Of a stretch of 64,000 bases of DNA, positions 17,970 through 26,042 are shown piece after piece. The position numbers and the translations under genes are program-made. The notes beneath the pieces are model-generated. The model was not told where the DNA came from, made no database searches, and saw nothing but the letters and a program-made list of their open reading frames with translations. Location: assembly GCF_900107455.1 (NCBI RefSeq), contig NZ_FNQB01000007.1, positions 62,001-126,000 of the forward strand, in the 5' to 3' direction. Position 1 is the stretch's first letter. Every line of letters begins with the position of its first letter. The stretch is from Asanoa ishikariensis. GTDB taxonomy: Bacteria; Actinomycetota; Actinomycetes; Mycobacteriales; Micromonosporaceae.

Positions 17970-19280
17970 CTAACCCTGGCTGGCGACGGTCTTCATCGCC
18001 TTCTTCGCGTCGGCGATGATCGTGTCGAGGCTCTCGTCGGTGTAGTAGGCCTTCTGGAGCATCTGCAGCCACGGGCCCTGCGGCGAGTTGATCTGCTCGA
18101 AGAACGTCAGCGTGTACGGGGTGCGGCCGACGTCGAGCGCCTTCGCCACGTCCTGCACGAGTGGCTCGGCCTGGAAGTACTTGTTGTCCACCATGTCGGT
18201 GCGGGTGGTCAGGTTCAGCGCCTTGGCGTAGACCTCGACCTGCACCTCGTCGGACAGCAGGAACTTCATGAAGTTGACCGCGTCGGCCACGCGCTTGCTG
18301 CCGCGCGGCACCACGACGAGGTCGCCGCCGATGAACGACGCGGACGAGTTCGGCGTGACGCCGGGCAGCAGCCCGATGCCGAACTTCATGTTGGGGTTCT
18401 GCTGGCGGGCCAGCGTGATGTTGAAGTTGCCGGTGCCCATCATGCCGACCTTGCCGGTGCCGAACTGGAGGTGGAACGTCTCGCCGTTCTCCGCCCGGTC
18501 ACCCTCGTGCACGTTGCCCGCCTTGACCATGTCGCGGGCGAACTGGAGCACCTGCTTGACGCCGTCGCCGGTCAGCGGTTCGTCGCCCTCAGCGGTGGCC
18601 TCGATCTTCGCGCCGGACGCCCACATGAGCGGACCGACGGTGAAGATGTTGCAGCCGGCGCAGTTGCCGGGCAGGTAGTAGCCCTTGACGTCGCCACCGA
18701 GCGCGGTGATCTTGTCCGCGTACTCCTTGAGCTCCGTCAGGCTCGTCGGTGGCTTCTCGGGATCCAGCCCGGCCTTGGTGAACAGGTCCTTGTTGTAGAA
18801 CAGCGCCGAGACGTCCGCGTAGAGCGGCACGCCGTAGAGCTTGTCCTCGTAGGTTGCCACGGTCATGTGGCCCTTGCTGGCGGTCGCGATCTCGGGCCAG
18901 CTCTTGATGCGGTCGGTGAGGTCGACGAGCTGCTGCGCCTTCTCGAACTGGGGCGCGTAGATCAGGTCCATGCCCATCAGGTCGGGCACCTCGCCGGAGG
19001 CGATGCCCTGCGCGATCTTGCCGACCATCTCGGTGTGCGGAATGTAGGTAAGAGCGACCTTGCAGTCGGGGTTCTTGGTGTTCCAGGCCTCGACCAGCAG
19101 GTCGACCATCTGCTTGTTGCCGCCCGAGCGTTCCCACATGGTCAGCTCGCCGCTGCTCGCGCACGACGTCGTCGCGGGCTGGACGGCTTGTTCCTCGGTC
19201 GGCTCCGGATCGGAGCCGCAGGCCCCGACCAACGCGACTGTCGCCAGAGCGGCCACGACGGGCCGCCAGTGCTTCACCAT
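17970..19280 (-). CDS. ABC sugar-binding lipoprotein, CUT1 type
   Basis: A 436-residue extracytoplasmic solute-binding protein. The signal peptide ends in lipobox VGAC (Cys21). The body is a type-1 carbohydrate-binding fold (GELTMWERSGGNKQMVDLLVE, DLMGMDLIYAPQFEKAQQL, NFMKFLLSDEVQVEV). GGAGG lies about 8 nt before ATG 19280. First gene of the leftward operon followed by two permeases and GH127. The LacI operator at 19380-19391 lies about 100 bp upstream. The ligand is inferred to be an arabinose-containing oligosaccharide from the last gene. Confidence 0.92.
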   Translation of the reverse strand: MVKHWRPVVAALATVALVGACGSDPEPTEEQAVQPATTSCASSGELTMWERSGGNKQMVDLLVEAWNTKNPDCKVALTYIPHTEMVGKIAQGIASGEVPDLMGMDLIYAPQFEKAQQLVDLTDRIKSWPEIATASKGHMTVATYEDKLYGVPLYADVSALFYNKDLFTKAGLDPEKPPTSLTELKEYADKITALGGDVKGYYLPGNCAGCNIFTVGPLMWASGAKIEATAEGDEPLTGDGVKQVLQFARDMVKAGNVHEGDRAENGETFHLQFGTGKVGMMGTGNFNITLARQQNPNMKFGIGLLPGVTPNSSASFIGGDLVVVPRGSKRVADAVNFMKFLLSDEVQVEVYAKALNLTTRTDMVDNKYFQAEPLVQDVAKALDVGRTPYTLTFFEQINSPQGPWLQMLQKAYYTDESLDTIIADAKKAMKTVASQG

Positions 19281-19363
19281 CACACGCCTCCTCCATGCCG
19301 AGGGGGTCCCGGACGGCCCGAAACGAGGGCGGACGACCACCGTGAGGCATCCGGTAAGCCGGC

Positions 19364-19391
19364 ACGCTACTCCGCACCGCATACGATTGCA
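19364..19391 (-). promoter_or_regulatory. promoter and LacI operator of the CUT1/GH127 operon
   Basis: On the minus strand, TGCAATCGTATG (19391-19380) is identical to the 12-mer before the LacI gene. It is followed 10 bp later by TAGCGT (19369-19364), a possible -10 box. The operator would cover the -35/spacer region, and the leader would be about 75 nt. Confidence 0.65.
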
Positions 19392-19532
19392 CTCATTCGT
19401 TTTCATATTGAGATGTTCGATGTCTTGACCCGTTGACGGGGCCGGCGGGCCGGGCCTAACCTCTGTCCCACCAAGCGGCGGACGACCGCGTACCCACCCC
19501 TGTGCGATCCCGTCTGCCGAAGGATTACCGCG

Positions 19533-20660
19533 ATGCGTGACGTCCATCCAGCGGTCGAGAAGGCCGTCGAAACGCTCCCGCTCAACTCGTTGACCCGCCG
19601 CCGCCTGCTGCGCGGCACGGGCCTGGCCAGTGCGTCCCTCGCCGCCTCCGCGCTGCTCGCCGGCTGCTCCGACGATCCGGCGGTCGCCGAGGGCGCGGTC
19701 GGCAACTTCCCGCGTACGCCCGCCTGGAAGTTCGTCTTCGTCTGTCACGTGACGACCAACCCGTTCTTCACGCCGACCCAGTACGGCGCCGAGGACGCGT
19801 GCAAGCTGCTGGGGGTCCAGTTCCAGTGGACCGGCTCGGTCAACTCCGTCGTGGCGGAGATGGTCGACGCCACCAACACCGCGGTCAGCGCCAAGGCCGA
19901 CGGCCTCGCGGTCGCGGTGGTCGACAAGGCCGCGTTCAAGGCGCCGGTGGACCAGGCGCTCGACGCCGGCATCCCGGTCGTCTCCTTCAACGCCGACGGC
20001 GCACCGGACGACCCCGGCACCAACCGGCTCGCCTACATCGGACAGGGCCTCTACGAGTCGGGCTACGAGCTCGGCCGGCGGGCTCTCACCCAGCTCGACG
20101 GCGGCGAGGTCGCGGGGTTCATCGCGACGCCGGGCCAGCTCAACATCCAGCCCCGGATCGACGGCGCGCAGGCGGCGTTCAAGGACTCCGGCAAGCCCGT
20201 CACGTTCACCCCGATCGCCACCAACGCGGACGTGACCCAGGGACTGTCCATCATCGACGCGTACGTGCAGGGTCATCCGAACCTGGCCGGGCTGCTCGCC
20301 GTCGACGCCGGCTCGACCCAGAGCGTCGGGCAGACCGTGGCCAAGTACAAGCTGCGTGACAAGGGTCTCAAGGTGGCCGGCGGGTTCGACCTGGTCCCCG
20401 AGACGCTGGCCGCGGTCAAGAGCGGCGACCTCGACTACACCATCGACCAACAGCCGTACCTGCAAGGCTTCCTGCCGGTCCTGGCCCTCTACCTGCACAA
20501 GCTGACCGGCGGCCTGCTGTTCCCGACGCAGACCAACACCGGGCTGCTGTTCGTCACCAAGGACAACGTCGACCCCTACCAGGGCACCAAGACGCGGTAC
20601 GAGGGTTCGGACACCGCGGTGAAGCTGGTGGAGCGCTCCGGCCCGATCGCGCACCCATGA
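19533..20660 (+). CDS. ABC sugar-binding protein, CUT2 (RbsB-like), Tat/lipoprotein signal
   Basis: A 375-residue solute-binding protein. The N-terminus has a twin-arginine motif (LTRRRLLRGTGLA) leading to lipobox LLAGC, so it is probably exported folded and lipidated. The rest is a type-1 periplasmic-binding fold of the ribose/fructose group (ADGLAVAVVDKAAFKAPVDQ, GIPVVSFNADG, LLAVDAGSTQSVGQ). AAGGA lies 8 nt before ATG 19533. Head of a three-gene operon with overlapping genes. Divergent from the CUT1 binding protein, so the LacI operator between them could affect both; that is inference. Confidence 0.9.
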   Translation: MRDVHPAVEKAVETLPLNSLTRRRLLRGTGLASASLAASALLAGCSDDPAVAEGAVGNFPRTPAWKFVFVCHVTTNPFFTPTQYGAEDACKLLGVQFQWTGSVNSVVAEMVDATNTAVSAKADGLAVAVVDKAAFKAPVDQALDAGIPVVSFNADGAPDDPGTNRLAYIGQGLYESGYELGRRALTQLDGGEVAGFIATPGQLNIQPRIDGAQAAFKDSGKPVTFTPIATNADVTQGLSIIDAYVQGHPNLAGLLAVDAGSTQSVGQTVAKYKLRDKGLKVAGGFDLVPETLAAVKSGDLDYTIDQQPYLQGFLPVLALYLHKLTGGLLFPTQTNTGLLFVTKDNVDPYQGTKTRYEGSDTAVKLVERSGPIAHP

Positions 20661-21664
20661 GCGTTGTCGTCGACAAGCCCCGCGGGCCCGCGCTGGCCCG
20701 TCGGGCGTGGACCGGGTTCATCCGCCGGCGCGAGGCGAGCGTCCTGGTGGTCGCGATCGCGCTCGTCGTCTACTTCCAGGCGTCCACGCCGCTGTTCCTG
20801 ACCACCGACAACCTGCGCAACATCGCCCAGGCGACCGCGCCGACCGCGATCGTCGCCGTCGGCATCGTGTTCCTGCTGGTCAGCGGGGAGATCGACATCT
20901 CGGTCGGGATGGTCGCGGCGCTCGCGCCCTACCTGATGCACTACGCGATCGACTTCTACGGTGTGCCGGCCGTGCCGGCGATCGTGCTGGCGCTGCTGAT
21001 CGCGGCCGGCATCGGCCTGGTGAACGGGCTGATCACGACCCGGCTGAAGGTGCCCTCCTTCGTCACCACACTGGGCATGTTCTACCTGCTCTACGGCATC
21101 CTGCTGACCACCTCGCGGGCGTACCCGGTGGCCGTCCCTGCTTCGGCCAAAGGCGACGTGCAGACCTGGCTCGGTGCCGGCGACTGGGCCTCGCTGAGCT
21201 GGTGCCTGCTGCTGGTGGTGTTCTTCCATCTCGTGCTGACCCGCACCCGCTGGGGTCTGCACACCATCTCGGTCGGCGGCAACATCCTCGGCGCCACCGA
21301 GGCCGGCATCCGGGTCAACCGCGTGAAGGTCGGCAACTTCATGCTCGTGAGTACGCTCGGCGCGTTCGCCGGCCTGATGGAGGCCTTCCGGATCAACTCG
21401 ATCGACCCGAACATCGGCGGCGGCACCCGCATCACCTTCACTGCGATCGCGGCGGCGGTGATCGGCGGCACCGCGCTGGCCGGCGGCTCCGGCACGGTCA
21501 TCGGCGCGCTGCTCGGCATGTTCGTGCTCGCCGTGCTCCAGAACGGCTTCAACCTCGTCGGCGTCAGCGCGAACCCGTTCTTCCTCATCCAGGGCCTCGC
21601 GATCCTGGTCTCGATGATCGCGAACCAGTACCTGTCGCGGCTGCGTCGCGCGGGAGGGAGCTGA
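20657..21664 (+). CDS. ABC sugar permease, CUT2 (RbsC-like)
   Basis: A 335-residue membrane protein of the BPD_transp_2 family with about 9-10 hydrophobic segments. Landmarks are SGEIDISVGMVAA, VPSFVTTLGMFYLLYG and AAVIGGTALAGGSGTVIGALLG. It forms the channel for the sugar bound by the 19533 protein. Its ATG overlaps that stop by 4 bp (ATGA), and the ATPase begins 2 bp after its own stop. Confidence 0.92.
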   Translation: MSVVVDKPRGPALARRAWTGFIRRREASVLVVAIALVVYFQASTPLFLTTDNLRNIAQATAPTAIVAVGIVFLLVSGEIDISVGMVAALAPYLMHYAIDFYGVPAVPAIVLALLIAAGIGLVNGLITTRLKVPSFVTTLGMFYLLYGILLTTSRAYPVAVPASAKGDVQTWLGAGDWASLSWCLLLVVFFHLVLTRTRWGLHTISVGGNILGATEAGIRVNRVKVGNFMLVSTLGAFAGLMEAFRINSIDPNIGGGTRITFTAIAAAVIGGTALAGGSGTVIGALLGMFVLAVLQNGFNLVGVSANPFFLIQGLAILVSMIANQYLSRLRRAGGS

Positions 21665-21665
21665 G

Positions 21666-22421
21666 ATGGCTGACGCGTTGCGGGTCGAGGGTGTGGCCAA
21701 ACGGTTCGGTGCGCTGACCGCACTGCAGGACGTGAACCTCCATGTTGGACGCGGTGAGGTGCTCGGGCTGCTCGGCGACAACGGTGCCGGCAAGTCCACG
21801 CTGATCAAGGTGATCTGCGGCTTCCACCGCCCGGACGCGGGCCGCATCCTGGTCGACGGCATCGAAGTGGTGTTGCGCAGCGTCGACCACGCGCGGTCGC
21901 TCGGCATCGACACCGTCTACCAGGATCTGGCGCTGGTCAACGAGCTCAGCGTCTACCACAACATGTTCCTCAACCGGGAGCACCGGATCGGGCCGCTGCT
22001 CAACAACCGCCTGATGCGCCGCCTGGCCGAGGAGCACCTGCGCGAGATGGGCGTCGACATCCCCGACGTGACCGTCGAGGCGGCCAAGCTCTCCGGCGGC
22101 CAGCGCCAGGCGATCGCGGTCGCGCGGTCGGTCTACTCGGCGGCACGGATCCTGCTGCTCGACGAGCCGTTGGCCGCGATGGGCGCGAAGGAAGCCACGA
22201 TCATCCTGGACCTGGTCGCCGACCTGAAGGCCCGCGGCGACGTCGCGATCGTCATCATCGCGCACAACTACGCGCAGGCGCTCCAGGTCTGCGACCGGGT
22301 GGCCATCCTGCAACAGGGCCGGATCACCTTCGACCGCCCGACCGCCGAGACCTCGGTGGCCGAGCTCACCGACCTGATGGTCGCGGACTACCGCGGGCGC
22401 CGCCGGGCCGCCCCGGGGTGA
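21666..22421 (+). CDS. single-domain ABC ATPase of the CUT2 transporter (FrcA-like)
   Basis: A 251-residue ATPase with Walker A GDNGAGKST, signature LSGGQRQ and Walker B ILLLDEP. Most CUT2 systems have a tandem double-domain ATPase of about 500 residues; this protein has only one domain, as in the FrcBCA fructose system. It energises the 20657 permease from the cytoplasmic side, presumably as a homodimer. A stem-loop follows and closes the operon. Confidence 0.9.
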   Translation: MADALRVEGVAKRFGALTALQDVNLHVGRGEVLGLLGDNGAGKSTLIKVICGFHRPDAGRILVDGIEVVLRSVDHARSLGIDTVYQDLALVNELSVYHNMFLNREHRIGPLLNNRLMRRLAEEHLREMGVDIPDVTVEAAKLSGGQRQAIAVARSVYSAARILLLDEPLAAMGAKEATIILDLVADLKARGDVAIVIIAHNYAQALQVCDRVAILQQGRITFDRPTAETSVAELTDLMVADYRGRRRAAPG

Positions 22422-22428
22422 GGGTGGG

Positions 22429-22456
22429 TGGCGGCCCGGCCGGGCGCGGGCCGCCA
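22429..22456 (+). terminator. terminator of the 19533-22421 operon
   Basis: Perfect 10-bp inverted repeat TGGCGGCCCG / CGGGCCGCCA with an 8-nt loop, starting 8 bp after the ATPase stop. Confidence 0.7.
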
Positions 22457-22464
22457 TCCCCGAC

Positions 22465-22520
22465 TTGCGCTGCCCGGGTGGGTCGCTGTTAGTGTCCGCC
22501 AAATGAAAATGGTTTTCATT
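22465..22520 (+). promoter_or_regulatory. leaderless promoter with Zur-like palindrome over the start codon
   Basis: TTGCGC (22465-22470), a 19-bp spacer and TAGTGT (22490-22495) end 7 nt before ATG 22503, so the transcript would begin at or beside the ATG. AATGAAAATGGTTTTCATT (22502-22520) is a 9-1-9 inverted repeat (8 of 9 pairs) that covers the start. It is close to my recollection of the actinobacterial Zur box, a 7-1-7 repeat near TGAAAATGATTTTCA. A metal-dependent repressor binding here would block initiation. Confidence 0.6.
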
Positions 22521-23480
22521 ACGGCGGGCCTGTGCGCGGCGTTGGCAGTCGGTGGCTGCGCCGACGGACCTGTTCCCGCACCTGCTGCGAGCGCCGCTTC
22601 CGTGGACCTGACCAACTGCGGGCTGCCGCTGCACGTGGCGGCGCCGCCCAAGCGCGCGGTCACGCTGGAACAGAACGCGACCGAGATCATGCTCAGCCTC
22701 GGACTGGCCGACCGGATGGCCGGCACGAGCTACCAGACCGACCCGGTGCTGCCCGCGCTGCGGCCCGCGTACGACAAGGTGCCGGTGCTCGCGAAGCTGT
22801 ACCCGTCGCGCGAAGCGGTCCGGGTGGCCAGCCCCGACTTCGTCTACTCCACGTACACGTCCGCGTACGCTCCGGACGCCGCCGGGCCGCGCGCCGATCT
22901 GGCCAAGCTCGGCGTGCCCGCGTACCTCTCCCCCTTCGCCTGCGAGAACGCCGCGGACGCGACCGCCACGGTCAGCTTCGACGCCTTGTTCGGCGAGATC
23001 CGCGACATCGCGAAGGTGTTCGGTGTGCCCTCGCGGGGTGAACAGCTCATCCGCGAGCAGCAGGACCGGCTGGCCGGCGCCACCGTTCCCGCGAGCGATA
23101 CCTCGCTGCTCTGGTACTACTCCGGCACCACGACCCCGTACGTGGCCGGGCACGGTGGCGTGCCGGACGCGGTCAGCACGCTGGTCGGGGCGCGCAACGC
23201 GTTCGGCGACGCCAGCCAGAAGTGGCCGGCCGGCAACTGGGAGGAGATCGCCAAGCGGAACCCGGACGTGATCGTGGTGGCCGACCTGACCCGCGGCGGT
23301 GACGGTGACAGCGCCCAGTCGAAAATCGACTTCCTGCGCAAGAACCCGGTCACGTCCACATTGGATGCCGTGGCGGCGGGCCGATTCGTCGTCGTGCCGG
23401 GCTCGTCGATGGACCCGTCCATCCGCAGCGTCGAGGCCGCCGAGTTGGTCGGCGCGGGCCTTCGGAAGTTCGCCCGATGA
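22503..23480 (+). CDS. FecB/BtuF-type ABC substrate-binding lipoprotein (putative F420-0/metallophore cassette)
   Basis: A 325-residue class III binding protein. A short signal peptide ends in lipobox VGGC (Cys17), and two lobes are joined by a long helix (DALFGEIRDIAKVFGV). The NCG...RAVTLEQNATEIMLSLGL start resembles the family named putative F420-0 ABC transporter substrate-binding protein (TIGR03868), a role proposed from gene neighbourhood. No F420 gene is visible here, and the Zur-like box argues for a metal or metallophore ligand instead. ATG 22503 has no ribosome site and sits at the predicted transcript start. First of four overlapping genes. Confidence 0.85.
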   Translation: MKMVFITAGLCAALAVGGCADGPVPAPAASAASVDLTNCGLPLHVAAPPKRAVTLEQNATEIMLSLGLADRMAGTSYQTDPVLPALRPAYDKVPVLAKLYPSREAVRVASPDFVYSTYTSAYAPDAAGPRADLAKLGVPAYLSPFACENAADATATVSFDALFGEIRDIAKVFGVPSRGEQLIREQQDRLAGATVPASDTSLLWYYSGTTTPYVAGHGGVPDAVSTLVGARNAFGDASQKWPAGNWEEIAKRNPDVIVVADLTRGGDGDSAQSKIDFLRKNPVTSTLDAVAAGRFVVVPGSSMDPSIRSVEAAELVGAGLRKFAR

Positions 23481-24235
23481 CCGCACTGGACCGGGCCGAC
23501 GCCCGGCGCCTGCTCGCGCTCTGGGACACGCAGCAGTCCGCCTACGTCGCCCATCGGGAGCAACGCTTCGAGGCGATGTTCGACGTCCTGCGGCTGCACT
23601 GCCCGGCCGACCTGACGATCCTCGACCTGGCCTGTGGACCCGGCGCGATCAGTGACCGGGTGCTGGCCGCCTTCCCGGAAGCCACCGCCGTGGCGGTCGA
23701 CTACGACCCGGTCCTGCTGCGGATCGCCCGCGGCGTGCTGGACGGCCCGCGGGTCGAGGTGCGCGACGTCGACCTCGTGGCCGACGGGTGGTCCGCCGCG
23801 TTGGCCGGACGCCGGTTCGACGCCGTGCTGAGCTCCACCGCGCTGCACTGGCTCTCACCCGACCAGCTCCTGCGCGTCTACACCGCCGCCGCTAACCTGC
23901 TGCCGCCCGGCGGGGTGCTGCTCAACGCCGACCACCTGCGCTACGACGGTTCGGCGACCGCGCTCGGCGAGATCGCCCGCCAGCACGAGGTCGACGTGCG
24001 GGACGCGGCGTTCGCCGAGGGCGCGCTCACCTACTCCGCCTGGTACGCCGAGGCGGCCCGCCATCCGGAGCTCGCCGGGCTGGAGGCGGAGCGGGAACGG
24101 CGGTTCGCCGACCGGCCGCCGCAGGCCCTGGCGTCGTTGGAGTTCCACCTCGCCGCGCTGCGCACGGCCGGGTTCACGGAGGTCGGCACGGTCTGGCAGT
24201 ACCTCGACGACTACGTCGTGTTCGCCCGTCGATGA
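23477..24235 (+). CDS. class I SAM-dependent methyltransferase in the ABC cassette
   Basis: A 252-residue methyltransferase with the SAM-binding motif ILDLACGPGAIS (about 51-62), motif II acid in VAVDYDPVLL, and post-motifs TALHWLSPDQL and LPPGGVLLNADHL. It overlaps the binding-protein stop by 4 bp and the permease start by 4 bp, so it is a structural part of the operon. It could methylate the imported ligand or a metallophore; the substrate is not readable. Confidence 0.87.
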   Translation: MTALDRADARRLLALWDTQQSAYVAHREQRFEAMFDVLRLHCPADLTILDLACGPGAISDRVLAAFPEATAVAVDYDPVLLRIARGVLDGPRVEVRDVDLVADGWSAALAGRRFDAVLSSTALHWLSPDQLLRVYTAAANLLPPGGVLLNADHLRYDGSATALGEIARQHEVDVRDAAFAEGALTYSAWYAEAARHPELAGLEAERERRFADRPPQALASLEFHLAALRTAGFTEVGTVWQYLDDYVVFARR

Positions 24236-25233
24236 AGGCGGCGGCGCTTCTGCTCGTCCTGGTGCTCAGCATCGCGGTGGCGGTCACGGTCGGGGTCGCC
24301 GACCTGTCGGTCACGGACGTGCTGCGCTCCGTCGGCGCCCACCTGGGTATGCCGGTGCGGCCGTTGCCGCCCCTGCCGGACAGCATCGTGTGGGAGCTGC
24401 GGCTGCCCCGGGTGCTGCTGGCCGGGCTCGTCGGTGCCGGCCTGGCCGTCTGCGGCGCGGTGCTGCAGGCGCTGACCCGCAACCCGCTCGCGGACCCGTT
24501 CCTGCTCGGCATCTCCTCCGGCGCCTCGACCGGCGCGGTGGCGGTGCTGGTGCTCGGCATCCAGATCGGAACGGGTCCGGTCGACCTGACCACCGGCGCG
24601 TTCGCCGGCAGCGTGGCCGCGTTCGCCGCGGTCCTGCTGCTGGCGGGCCAGCGCGCCACCGAACCCACCCGGATCGTGCTCGCCGGCGTCGCCGTCTCCC
24701 AGCTCTTCAGCGCGGTGACCAGCCTGATCGTCATCTCCGACGCGCACAGCCAGGACACCCGCAGCATCACGTTCTGGCTGCTCGGATCGCTGACCGCCGC
24801 CTCGTGGACGACCGTCACGCTCTGCGCCCTGGTGACCGGCGCCGGCCTGCTCGTGTGCTGGGCCGCGGCGACGGCGCTGGACGCGTTCGCGTTCGGCACC
24901 GACGCGGCGCGCTCGCTCGGCTTCTCCCCCGGCCGCACCCGGCTGCTGCTGTTCGGCGTCACCGCGCTGGTGGCGGCCACCCTGGTCGCGGCGAGCGGCG
25001 CGATCGGTTTCGTCGGGCTGACGGTGCCGCACGCGGTGCGGTTCGTCGTCGGCGCACGACACCGGGCGCTGCTGCCCGCCTGCGCGGTGGTCGGCGCGAT
25101 CTTCCTGATCTGGGCCGACACGGCGGCCAGGACCGCGTTCGCACCGCAGGAGCTCCCGGTGGGCGTACTCACCGCGCTGCTCGGAGTGCCGGTGTTCGCG
25201 TTGGTCATGCGGCGCCGGGCGGGCACACCGTGA
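24232..25233 (+). CDS. FecCD-type ABC permease
   Basis: A 333-residue permease with about ten membrane segments: ELRLPRVLLAGLVGAGLAVC, the NPLADPFLLGISSGASTGA loop and AIGFVGLTVPHAVRFVVG are FecCD landmarks. The family carries siderophores, haem, cobalamin and similar large ligands; the subfamily in this cassette was proposed as F420-0 permease (TIGR03869). It overlaps the methyltransferase (ATGA) and the ATPase (GTGA). Confidence 0.9.
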   Translation: MKAAALLLVLVLSIAVAVTVGVADLSVTDVLRSVGAHLGMPVRPLPPLPDSIVWELRLPRVLLAGLVGAGLAVCGAVLQALTRNPLADPFLLGISSGASTGAVAVLVLGIQIGTGPVDLTTGAFAGSVAAFAAVLLLAGQRATEPTRIVLAGVAVSQLFSAVTSLIVISDAHSQDTRSITFWLLGSLTAASWTTVTLCALVTGAGLLVCWAAATALDAFAFGTDAARSLGFSPGRTRLLLFGVTALVAATLVAASGAIGFVGLTVPHAVRFVVGARHRALLPACAVVGAIFLIWADTAARTAFAPQELPVGVLTALLGVPVFALVMRRRAGTP

Positions 25234-26042
25234 CGGCCGCTCGCGTGCACGCCGACCGGGTGGGCTGGCGTGTCGGCGCGGTGCCGATCCTGGCCGAGGT
25301 GGCGCTGACGGCCGCACCGGGCACCACGGTCGGCCTGCTCGGCCCGAACGGGTCGGGCAAGTCGAGCCTGCTGAGGCTGCTGGCCGGGCTGACCCGGCCG
25401 GACTCCGGTGAGGTGCTGCTCGACGACGTGGTTCTGGGCACGCTGCGGCCGCGAGCGCTGGCGCGGCGGATCGCGATGGTCGCCCAGCAGGCGGCGACCG
25501 ATGTGGACATGTCCGCCCTGGAAGTGGTGTTGTTGGGCCGGATCCCGTTCAGGCCGCGGCTTGCCGGGGTGTCCGCGCCCGACGTGGAGCTGGCCCGGAA
25601 CGCCCTCGCCGAGGCCGGGCTGGCCGGGTTCGAGCGGCGGCGCTGGTCCAGCCTGTCGGGCGGCGAGCGGCAGCGGGTTGACCTGGCCCGCGCGCTGGTG
25701 CAGGAACCGGACCTGCTGCTGCTCGACGAGCCGACGAACCACCTGGACATCAAGCACCAACTGGAGCTGCTGCACTTCCTGGCGTCGTCGCCCACGACCG
25801 TCGTGGTGACCTTGCACGACCTGGACCTGGCCGCCCAGTACTGCGACCGCCTGGTGCTGTTGCACTCCGGTCGCGTCGTCGCGGCGGGCTCGCCGGCGGA
25901 AGTGCTGACCCCGGACCGGATCGCGCAGGTGTACGAGGTGCGGGCCGACGTGGACACCACACCCGACGGCCGACTCCGAATATCGTATGGCCGCCCCGGC
26001 GACGAGGCCACCGCGGGCCGATGGGAGAAGGCGGTCAGCTAG
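25230..26042 (+). CDS. FecE/BtuD-type ABC ATPase
   Basis: A 270-residue ATPase with Walker A GPNGSGKSS, signature LSGGERQR, Walker B LLLLDEPTNHLD and switch His in VTLHDLDLAAQ. GTG 25230 overlaps the permease stop. It powers the 24232 permease. Its last 8 bp overlap the convergent MFS gene, so there is no room for a terminator between them. Confidence 0.9.
   Translation: MTAARVHADRVGWRVGAVPILAEVALTAAPGTTVGLLGPNGSGKSSLLRLLAGLTRPDSGEVLLDDVVLGTLRPRALARRIAMVAQQAATDVDMSALEVVLLGRIPFRPRLAGVSAPDVELARNALAEAGLAGFERRRWSSLSGGERQRVDLARALVQEPDLLLLDEPTNHLDIKHQLELLHFLASSPTTVVVTLHDLDLAAQYCDRLVLLHSGRVVAAGSPAEVLTPDRIAQVYEVRADVDTTPDGRLRISYGRPGDEATAGRWEKAVS

Noticed and set aside
17970-20654. An N-terminal extension of the CUT1 binding protein through the divergent CUT2 gene
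   Set aside because: The extension is antisense to a real gene. The start with GGAGG and a lipoprotein signal at 19280 is clear.
25977-25993. ATCGTATGGCCGC, which shares 13 bases with the LacI operator region at 13294-13306
   Set aside because: It lies inside the coding region of the ATPase gene near its end, lacks the TGCA half of the operator and has no promoter nearby; probably chance.
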